Shown here: positions 1-5,024 of the stretch, in pieces
Layout of the letters: each line of letters opens with the position of its first letter
How positions within the stretch are numbered: position 1 is the first letter of the stretch
Source of the DNA: DSWT01 sp035415725
Lineage (GTDB): Bacteria; Chloroflexota; Anaerolineae; B4-G1; SLSP01
DNA length: 6,990 nucleotides
Direction of reading: 5' to 3'
NCBI GenBank assembly: GCA_035415725.1
Contig: DAOOGN010000138.1
Location: 1 to 6,990, forward strand
Position numbers and translations under genes: made by a program
The notes under the pieces: generated by a model
Seen by the model: the letters and a program-made list of their open reading frames with translations, nothing else
What the model was told of the DNA's origin: nothing
Database searches by the model: none

Positions 1-3
1 TGC

Positions 4-10
4 CCTCCCC
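4..10 (-). promoter_or_regulatory. Possible Shine-Dalgarno of a gene beyond the left edge
   Basis: Read on the minus strand, the last bases of the window are GGGGAGGGCA. This purine-rich stretch resembles a ribosome binding site and could serve a gene starting just outside the window. No start codon is visible, so this is only a hint that the operon continues leftward. Confidence 0.2.
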
Positions 11-22
11 AAAGTCCCGTTC

Positions 23-41
23 GCCACCTGGCAAAGGTGGC
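23..41 (-). other. Stem-loop downstream of the loader gene
   Basis: A perfect 7-bp inverted repeat (GCCACCT, 5-nt loop, AGGTGGC) lies 14 nt beyond the stop codon of the DnaC-like gene. It is well placed to end or stabilise the operon transcript. No T-run follows on the minus strand, so it does not meet the usual criteria for an intrinsic terminator. It may be a 3'-end stability hairpin or an intercistronic structure. Confidence 0.4.
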
Positions 42-55
42 TGAATAGTTACCAA

Positions 56-1546
56 CTACTTTGATTTTTGACGGGAGCGAGCCGATTTTGTAGTGCGCGG
101 CGTTGCCCTCTCACCACGGTAGGCCGGCGCGAGGATGCTGAAAACGGTGCAACGGCTCACATCCAACAGGCGGGTACGCAGTTTGGGATCGAGATCCTCC
201 ATCAACCGCGCCGTTGTCAGCACCGTAGGCAGCTTGGCGACGTAGCGGTAGTTGAGCAACTGGAAGAGCTTCTCCTGCGCCCACGGCGTTGCGCTCTCTG
301 TGCCCAGATCGTCCAACACGAGAAATGGCGCGCGGCGCACTTCCTCGAAGCGCTTATCGTAAGTGACCGGGCTTTGCGGATTGAAGGCCGCGCGCAGGTG
401 GTCGAGCAGATCGGGGACGACGACGAACAAGGCCGGATGCCCCTCTCGCACGCGGGCGTTGGCGATGCCCGCCGCCAGGTGGGTCTTGCCGCAGCCATAC
501 GTCCCGGTGAACGTCAGCCATCCCACGGGATTGGCGGCGAAGGAGCACGCCTGTTCCAGCGCCCGTTCGAGATTATCCACTTCTTCGGGGTCAAGTTCAC
601 CACGCCGGAGATCAAAGGTGTCAAGCGTCATCTCGGTGTAGAGGGAGAGGGTATTCAGGTCGGATTCGGTAGGCTCGACGCCGGCCTGCCGGAAATCCGG
701 CGCAAGAATGGTGACGATCTGCACCAGCTCCGGGTCGCCAAGCCGCGAGCGCAAACGCGGTTCCATGTCCTCCAGAGCGCGGTTGGTGGTAATGACGGTG
801 GGGAGATGCGCCATATAGCGGTAGTTAAGCAACTGGAAGAGTTTTTCCAGCGCCCAGGATGTGGTATGTTCGGTGCCCAAATCGTCGAGGATGAGCAAGG
901 GAGTGGTGCGCACTTCCTCAAAGCGTCGGTCGTAGCCGGTGGGGGAGGTGGGAGCATAAGCCGCACGCAGGTAATCCAGTAAGTCCGGCACGGTCACAAA
1001 GATCGCCGGCAGTCCGGCATCGAGGGCCACGTTGGCGATGGCCGCCGCCAGGTGCGTTTTCCCGCAGCCATATCCGCCCAGTAGCAGCAACCAGCCTTCG
1101 GGATGTTGGGCGTAGGCCAGCGCCGTGTCATAAGCCCGACGTAAGTTTTCCTGTCGTTCTGGCGAGAGGCCGTGACCTTCCGGGCGAAAAGTTGCGAACG
1201 TGAAACGTTCCAGGGTGGCGAGATGACTCGTCAGACGGAGAGATTCGACGTGCTGCGCCTGGATATCCCGCACCCGGCAAGTACAGGGGAAGAGCTTGCC
1301 GAAACTGGGATGGTCCACCGGCACATCCAGTCGCACATAGCCCATCCCCCGGCACAGCGGGCAATCCGGGCGACCGAGCATCGTCCGTGACGGGGCAACA
1401 TGCGCCGCGTCACCCCCGGCTGCCGGCTCACTGCCGGCGGCTAAAGTCTGCTCCGCGGCGGAGGGCTCAGTGCCGGATGAGGTCTTTATACTTGCCTTCG
1501 ATGTAACGTCGCGGATCTGCTTCACGATCTCGTCTATCGGCTTCAT
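56..1546 (-). CDS. DnaC/DnaI-like helicase loader with two tandem AAA+ modules
   Basis: This is a probable ATP-driven loader of the replicative helicase DnaB, of the DnaC/DnaI/IstB AAA+ type, 496 residues long. A Zn-ribbon-like element comes first (C62, C65, C88, C90), preceded by an Ala/Gly/Ser-rich linker at about 20-55. Module 1 has Walker A GGYGCGKT (157-164), Walker B LLILDD (217-222), sensor-1 TTNR (253-256) and a candidate arginine finger R268. Module 2 repeats this with GTYGCGKT (348-355), FLVLDD (408-413), TTAR (444-447) and R459. The tail after about 478 is basic. Usual DnaC/DnaI proteins are about 250-310 residues with one AAA+ module. The ATG is supported by GGAAGG five nt upstream, and it overlaps the DnaD-like gene by 80 nt. 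IstB of IS21 is unlikely because no IstA gene is nearby. The loader role is inferred from family and context. Confidence 0.88.
   Translation of the reverse strand: MKPIDEIVKQIRDVTSKASIKTSSGTEPSAAEQTLAAGSEPAAGGDAAHVAPSRTMLGRPDCPLCRGMGYVRLDVPVDHPSFGKLFPCTCRVRDIQAQHVESLRLTSHLATLERFTFATFRPEGHGLSPERQENLRRAYDTALAYAQHPEGWLLLLGGYGCGKTHLAAAIANVALDAGLPAIFVTVPDLLDYLRAAYAPTSPTGYDRRFEEVRTTPLLILDDLGTEHTTSWALEKLFQLLNYRYMAHLPTVITTNRALEDMEPRLRSRLGDPELVQIVTILAPDFRQAGVEPTESDLNTLSLYTEMTLDTFDLRRGELDPEEVDNLERALEQACSFAANPVGWLTFTGTYGCGKTHLAAGIANARVREGHPALFVVVPDLLDHLRAAFNPQSPVTYDKRFEEVRRAPFLVLDDLGTESATPWAQEKLFQLLNYRYVAKLPTVLTTARLMEDLDPKLRTRLLDVSRCTVFSILAPAYRGERATPRTTKSARSRQKSK
116..523 (-). repeat. AAA+ module copy 2 (residues 342-477 of the loader)
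   Basis: This is the second copy of the internal duplication. Walker A, the Walker B aspartates (D412, D413) and the candidate arginine finger R459 are kept. The sensor-1 asparagine is replaced by Ala446. The last stretch before the shared end (about 460-471) is the most diverged part. Confidence 0.85.
689..1096 (-). repeat. AAA+ module copy 1 (residues 151-286 of the loader)
   Basis: This is the first copy of an internal duplication. It aligns without a gap to residues 342-477. I count about 87 identities in 136 positions (roughly 64%), and the similarity is also visible in the DNA. This copy keeps all the AAA+ signature residues I looked for, including sensor-1 Asn255. Confidence 0.85.
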
Positions 1547-2153
1547 CCTTTCCTTCCGTGCGCCACCGTTCCAGGATGGCGTGAATGTACTTCCAGTTGC
1601 GTTTGTTGCGGCTCACGGCCTCGTGGAACGCTTCTTCGATCCACTCCGGCGGATAGGTTTTCTCGGCTTCGAGCAAGTCTTCGCTGAGGATCGCCGTGAG
1701 CGGACCGACGTTCTGTTCGTAGAGGGCGAAGATGTTGGGCCGCGCCGTCTTCTCCGCGCGCACCGGTTCGACGCCGCGCCGCATCGCCCGCAGTGCCACC
1801 CGTCCCCGCGGGCTGTTGGCGAGATAACGCTGTTCGACCGTACCGTCGGCGCACTGCCATTCAGCCCTCAGCAGCGTCCCGCGTTCTACGGCGCGGGACA
1901 GCGCATCCATGAGTTGCGCGTCCACGGCATCCCCCAGCGCGACGCGAATAGCCGGATCGGCCTGCAATTCGGCCAGCGTGATCCAGGGCGCGGCGTCGGA
2001 CCGCATCTGCGCCAGCCGTCGCAATATGAGCAGCGTCACCTTCAACTCTGCCAGGTCGTCAATCTGCGGGATGAGGTCGGTGAAGACCAGCTCCGGCAAC
2101 GCAACGACGGCGGCTTTAGCCTCCGGAAAGCCGGGAAAACGAGTGAGTGTCAC
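1467..2153 (-). CDS. DnaD-domain replication initiation protein
   Basis: This 228-residue protein appears to belong to the DnaD/DnaB-like primosomal group, which in Gram-positive bacteria helps remodel origin DNA and recruit the helicase loader. The N-terminal part (about 1-130) looks like a winged-helix region, with LPELVFTDLIPQIDDLAELK at 19-38. The C-terminal DnaD domain (about 140-201) carries the characteristic end WKYIHAILERW (187-197), matching the family's YIxxILxxW pattern. A charged tail follows. The start is a GTG, supported by AGGAG four nt upstream. The gene starts 26 nt after dnaB ends, and its last 80 nt overlap the loader gene in another frame, which implies translational coupling. 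It is most likely the partner of the adjacent DnaB and DnaC-like proteins, which is inferred from position. Confidence 0.82.
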   Translation of the reverse strand: MTLTRFPGFPEAKAAVVALPELVFTDLIPQIDDLAELKVTLLILRRLAQMRSDAAPWITLAELQADPAIRVALGDAVDAQLMDALSRAVERGTLLRAEWQCADGTVEQRYLANSPRGRVALRAMRRGVEPVRAEKTARPNIFALYEQNVGPLTAILSEDLLEAEKTYPPEWIEEAFHEAVSRNKRNWKYIHAILERWRTEGKDEADRRDREADPRRYIEGKYKDLIRH

Positions 2154-2179
2154 TATTCTCCTGCAAAAACGTGGAAACG

Positions 2180-3532
2180 TTATTGTCCCCGGCTGTAATC
2201 GTCGGGGGAGATGTGCGTGGCGGCGTCGAGGAATTGGGTGAGCCGCTTGTTAAAGTAGAGCTGCACCGTGCCCGTCGGGCCACTGCGGTGTTTGGCGATC
2301 ATAATATCGGCGATATTGGGGTTTTCGGTGTGCTCGTTGTACAGTTCTTCGCGGTAGATGAACATCACAATGTCGGCATCTTGCTCCAGGGACCCACTTT
2401 CGCGTAAATCCGACAGCACCGGGTGTTTATCGGTGCGCTGTTCGACGGCACGCGAAAGCTGCGAGGCCGTCATCAGCGGGATGTCCAACTCGCGGGCGAT
2501 GCCTTTGAGGGAGCGCGAAATGTAAGACACTTCCTGCACGCGGTTGTCGGAGGGGACGTCGGAGTTCATCAGTTGCAGGTAGTCGACAAAGACCATCTCC
2601 AGTGGGCGCTCGGAGGCCAGTCGTCGGCACTTGGTGCGCAGTTGCAGCACCGAGATAGACGGCGTATCATCGATGTAGATCGGCAGGTCCGAGAGATGGC
2701 CGATGGCGTCGGCGAAGCGCGGCCATTCGTCATCCTGTAACTGCCCCAGACGCAAGCGTTGTGCATCGATCTGGCTGATGGCGGCGACCATGCGCTGCGC
2801 CAGTTGTTCCGCCGACATTTCCAGGCTGAAGATGGCAACCGTGCGTCCCTTTTCCGCTGCTTTGAGGGCGAAAGTCAGCATCAGCGACGTTTTGCCGACG
2901 CCGGGACGGGAGGCCAGGATCAGCAAATCGGAGCGCTGGAAGCCACCCAACATACGATCCAGGTCGCGGAAGCCGGTCGGCACGCCCATCGGCTCGCCGC
3001 GGTGCGCGTAAAGGTATTCCACCCGGTCGTAGTAATGCTGGACGACTTCCTGGATGGGTTGCAAGTCGCGGGTGACGCGCTGTTGCGAGACACCAAAGAG
3101 CGCCTGTTCGGACTTATCCACGACTTGTTCGATGGGCAGTTTCTCGTCGTAGGCCAGACGCGCGATGTCGCTGACAGCATCCAGCAGGCGACGGCGGACG
3201 GCGCTCTGCTCTACCAGGTGGCCGTATGATTCGATGCTGATGGCAGAGGGGACGGCGTTGATCAACTGCGAGATGTATACCGCGCCGCCGACAGCTTCCA
3301 ACTGCTCGCGCTGTTCCAGCTCGGTCGTCAGTGTGAGAAAGTCGATGGGGTCGCGCCGGTCATGGATGCGGATGATAGCTTCGTAAACCCAGCGATGTTT
3401 TTGCAGGTAGAAATCGTCCGCCCGGAGAAAGGGGAGTACGCGAAAGATGCCCTCCGGGTCGATGAGCAAAGCGCCGAGAACAGCCTCCTCGGCTTCGATG
3501 TTGTGCGGTACGGTTTTATCGGGTACGGTCAT
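2180..3532 (-). CDS. dnaB: Replicative DNA helicase DnaB
   Basis: This is the hexameric 5'-3' helicase that unwinds the replication fork, 450 residues long and of normal length. The N-terminal domain begins with VPHNIEAEEAVLGALL (8-23), typical of DnaB. A linker helix region follows, then a RecA-like domain from about 180. That domain has Walker A SRPGVGKTS (208-216), the catalytic glutamate in SLEMS (E238), Walker B VFVDYLQLM (314-322), and the KHRSGPTG segment (414-421) with the lysine and arginine finger expected at the subunit interface. No intein interrupts the Walker A or Walker B sites, where DnaB inteins often insert. The ATG is preceded by AAGGGG at a rather long 11-nt spacing, and that site is partly folded into a hairpin. 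It lies between the DUF151 gene and the DnaD-like gene and is probably cotranscribed with both. Confidence 0.97.
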   Translation of the reverse strand: MTVPDKTVPHNIEAEEAVLGALLIDPEGIFRVLPFLRADDFYLQKHRWVYEAIIRIHDRRDPIDFLTLTTELEQREQLEAVGGAVYISQLINAVPSAISIESYGHLVEQSAVRRRLLDAVSDIARLAYDEKLPIEQVVDKSEQALFGVSQQRVTRDLQPIQEVVQHYYDRVEYLYAHRGEPMGVPTGFRDLDRMLGGFQRSDLLILASRPGVGKTSLMLTFALKAAEKGRTVAIFSLEMSAEQLAQRMVAAISQIDAQRLRLGQLQDDEWPRFADAIGHLSDLPIYIDDTPSISVLQLRTKCRRLASERPLEMVFVDYLQLMNSDVPSDNRVQEVSYISRSLKGIARELDIPLMTASQLSRAVEQRTDKHPVLSDLRESGSLEQDADIVMFIYREELYNEHTENPNIADIMIAKHRSGPTGTVQLYFNKRLTQFLDAATHISPDDYSRGQ

Positions 3533-3541
3533 GGCAATAGG

Positions 3542-3558
3542 GACCCCTTCAGCGGGTC
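3542..3558 (-). promoter_or_regulatory. Hairpin over the dnaB ribosome binding site
   Basis: GACCC and GGGTC form a 5-bp stem around a 7-nt loop. On the minus strand the AAGGGG Shine-Dalgarno candidate (3544-3549) lies in the 3' half of the loop and the 3' arm of the stem. If it folds in the mRNA, this would limit ribosome access to dnaB. The stem is short, so a functional role is uncertain. Confidence 0.35.
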
Positions 3559-3564
3559 AGTCAT

Positions 3565-3593
3565 CCTGGCGAAGGTTATACCTCGTCGCCAGG
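3565..3593 (-). other. Long stem-loop between the DUF151 gene and dnaB
   Basis: CCTGGCGA pairs perfectly with TCGCCAGG (8 bp). Inside it AGGT pairs with ACCT around a 3-nt loop, with a 2-nt bulge between the stems. It starts 8 nt after the DUF151 stop codon. No T-run follows on the minus strand, so it is more likely an intercistronic processing, stability or attenuation element than a simple terminator. Confidence 0.55.
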
Positions 3594-3601
3594 GTGAGCG
3601 C

Positions 3602-4099
3602 TTAACTCTCTTGGTTCGACGGCGCGCCATCGATATCCAACGTACTGAGGAAATCGCGGAAAACACCCAGATCCTCTTGCTCTTTAGGCAGGAGATCGCG
3701 TTCAGGGAAAACGCCGGCTTCCTCCATCACCTCTTCCGCGACATAGATGGGCACGCCCATACGCACGGCGATGGCAATAGCGTCGCTGGGGCGGGAATCA
3801 ATGTCGATCTGTCGACCGTTGACGTCCACAACCAGCCGGGCGAAGAAGGTATTGTCGGCCAGCGCGTTGATGTGGACGTAGAGCAGATCTGCCTCCAGCG
3901 TATCCAGGATGCTGACGATCAAATCATGGGTCTGCGGGCGGGGGATTTCGACGCCGTTGAGCCGGTTGGCGATGGATTCTGCTTCGCAAGGGCCGATCCA
4001 AATCGGCAAATAGCGTTCTACGTTGCTCTCGCGCAGCACCACAATCCGGTGCGGCGAGACGAGACTCATTTGCAAGGTTTCCAACGTGACTTCGATCAT
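3602..4099 (-). CDS. Bifunctional nuclease family protein (DUF151)
   Basis: This is a 165-residue member of the BFN/DUF151 family. Some members have reported RNase and DNase activity, while for most bacterial members the cellular role is unknown. Family hallmarks visible are LPIWIGPCEAESIA (31-44), RPQTHDL (54-60), and RPSDAIAIAVR (103-113) followed by the VPIYVAEEVMEEAG stretch. The protein is soluble, with no signal peptide. I chose the ATG at 4099 because AGGAGG lies four nt upstream; an in-frame ATG six codons earlier has no good ribosome binding site. It is the first gene after a strong promoter and precedes dnaB by 69 nt. Whether it acts in replication is unknown, and its position only suggests coexpression. 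Confidence 0.9.
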   Translation of the reverse strand: MIEVTLETLQMSLVSPHRIVVLRESNVERYLPIWIGPCEAESIANRLNGVEIPRPQTHDLIVSILDTLEADLLYVHINALADNTFFARLVVDVNGRQIDIDSRPSDAIAIAVRMGVPIYVAEEVMEEAGVFPERDLLPKEQEDLGVFRDFLSTLDIDGAPSNQES

Positions 4100-4103
4100 G
4101 GCT

Positions 4104-4109
4104 CCTCCT
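4104..4109 (-). promoter_or_regulatory. Shine-Dalgarno of the DUF151 gene
   Basis: AGGAGG is spaced four nt from the ATG at 4099. It decides between that start and the upstream in-frame ATG at 4117, for which this site would lie inside the coding sequence. Confidence 0.8.
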
Positions 4110-4134
4110 GCGGACATCTTCCAGGATGCCCATC

Positions 4135-4163
4135 ATTATATACTCCCTGTAGAACGAAGTCAA
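4135..4163 (-). promoter_or_regulatory. Sigma-70-type promoter of the replication operon
   Basis: On the minus strand TTGACT (4158-4163) and TATAAT (4135-4140) are separated by exactly 17 bp. That is five of six consensus bases at -35 and a perfect -10. Transcription would start near 4127-4129, giving a leader of about 30 nt with the AGGAGG site inside it. It lies in the gap after the uracil-DNA glycosylase gene and would drive the DUF151 gene, dnaB, the DnaD-like gene and the loader. Confidence 0.82.
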
Positions 4164-4221
4164 AACGGGTATAGGGCAAAATTATGGGGAGACGCTCGGG
4201 CCGGTCTTTAACTGCTTGTCA

Positions 4222-4908
4222 TTATACCCTGTGTAGTGCACTTTGGATGTCGGCAAACACCGCGTCGAACATCGCCATCGTCAACCGCCCGGTTTGCGTA
4301 TTCTGGCGGCTGGGATGATACGAGGCCACAAGAGTAGGCCAGGGCGCCGGCAGCGGGTACATCGCGCCGTGGACAAAGGGCAGTGCGGGGACAGCTATGT
4401 CATGGTCGCGCAACAGCAGCAGATAACCGTCGAAAGCGATGCGTCCCAGCGCCAGGACAAGGCGCGCGTGGGTCAAAAGCGCCAGTTCGCGGGCAAGAAA
4501 CGGACGGCAGTTCGCCAGTTCTTGCGACGTAGGTTTGTTTCCCGGCGGGGCGCAGCGCCCGACGGCGGTGATGAAGGCGTCGTTCAACGTCAGGCCATCG
4601 TCACGGGCCGTCGCGGTGGGCCGGCTGGCAAATCCTGCGCGGTGCAACGCGGCGTAGAGCGTGTCGCCGGAGCTGTCGCCGGTGAACATCCGCCCGGTGC
4701 GGTTGGAGCCATGCGCGCCCGGCGCGAGTCCGATGATGACCAACCGCGCGTCCGGGTCGCCGAAGCCGGGCACAGGCCGTCCCCAGTAGTCGGCGTCGCG
4801 GTAAGCGCGCCGTTTGACGCGCGCTACCTCTTCGCGCCAGGCCACCAGGCGGGGGCAGCGCCGGCACGTGAGGACATCGCGGGTGAGTGCATCCCAGGTA
4901 TCGGTCAT
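4222..4908 (-). CDS. Uracil-DNA glycosylase, family 5 (UDGb type)
   Basis: This enzyme removes uracil, and probably other deaminated bases, from DNA to start base excision repair; it is 228 residues long. Motif 1 is GLAPGAHGSNRTGRMFTGD (60-78), typical of family 5 rather than the family 4 GEAPG form. The second active-site motif is HPSRQNTQTG (198-207). Four cysteines fit a 4Fe-4S cluster: C15, C18, C119 and C134. The start at 4908 is the first ATG of the frame, with AAGGA ten nt upstream. A TTG start 25 codons earlier is possible but has no visible ribosome binding site. The upstream codons come from 15-bp tandem repeats. Family 5 enzymes are known from thermophiles, actinobacteria and other lineages. 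The gene may be cotranscribed with the upstream peptidase gene, 116 nt away, or have its own promoter. Confidence 0.93.
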   Translation of the reverse strand: MTDTWDALTRDVLTCRRCPRLVAWREEVARVKRRAYRDADYWGRPVPGFGDPDARLVIIGLAPGAHGSNRTGRMFTGDSSGDTLYAALHRAGFASRPTATARDDGLTLNDAFITAVGRCAPPGNKPTSQELANCRPFLARELALLTHARLVLALGRIAFDGYLLLLRDHDIAVPALPFVHGAMYPLPAPWPTLVASYHPSRQNTQTGRLTMAMFDAVFADIQSALHRV

Positions 4909-4953
4909 AGTCGGGTAGTCCTTAGTCGAATAGTCCTTAGTCAAGTCGTCTTT
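4909..4953. repeat. Three 15-bp tandem repeats just before the UDG start
   Basis: On the plus strand there are two near-identical units, AGTCGGGTAGTCCTT (4909-4923) and AGTCGAATAGTCCTT (4924-4938; 13 of 15 match). A third, degenerate unit follows at 4939-4953 (11 of 15 match to the second). Read on the minus strand, the first two carry AAGGA, so the array repeats the Shine-Dalgarno candidate. The array abuts the ATG codon. Confidence 0.8.
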
Positions 4954-4992
4954 GGCTGTGGCCGGTCTCTGACCGCGCCACAACGGGTTTTA

Positions 4993-5017
4993 TAGGGCGA
5001 GTTGGGAACTCGTCCTA
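4993..5017. repeat. Intergenic palindrome, possible dispersed repeat
   Basis: The plus strand reads TAGGGCGAGTT, GGG, AACTCGTCCTA. This gives an 11-bp stem with one G-U pair in plus-strand RNA and an A-C mismatch in minus-strand RNA, around a 3-nt loop. It starts 7 nt after the peptidase stop codon and is followed on the minus strand by TATAAA rather than a T-run. A perfect-looking palindrome in a short gap resembles REP-like elements, but only one copy is present in the window. The TATAAA at 4988-4993 could be a -10 box for the UDG gene, with no good -35. Confidence 0.5.
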
Positions 5018-5024
5018 CAGGGTC

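Noticed and set aside
68..982. Long plus-strand open frame (304 codons) opposite the loader gene
   Set aside because: It is antisense to a clear AAA+ gene, shows no family motif, and mirrors the GC-biased codon positions of the true gene.
56..1546. IstB helper ATPase of an IS21-type insertion sequence
   Set aside because: No IstA transposase or terminal inverted repeats are present. The Zn-ribbon-like N-terminus and the DnaB and DnaD neighbours fit a helicase loader.
2180..3532. Intein in DnaB
   Set aside because: Walker A and Walker B sites are continuous and the protein has the normal length of 450 residues.
3362..4174. Plus-strand open frame (270 codons) across the dnaB start, the DUF151 gene and the operon promoter
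   Set aside because: It has no recognisable domain, lacks a ribosome binding site and runs across two certain genes on the other strand.
4221..4226. Second TATAAT on the minus strand, at the UDG stop codon
   Set aside because: No -35 box at 16-18 bp and no TGn extension; the promoter at 4135-4163 is far better.
4917..4945. TTGACT upstream of the UDG gene as a -35 box
   Set aside because: It is part of the 15-bp repeat array, and the position 17 bp downstream reads GGACTA, a poor -10.
4243..4995. Plus-strand open frame (250 codons) opposite the UDG gene
   Set aside because: The minus strand encodes both UDG active-site motifs and four cluster cysteines; the plus frame shows nothing.
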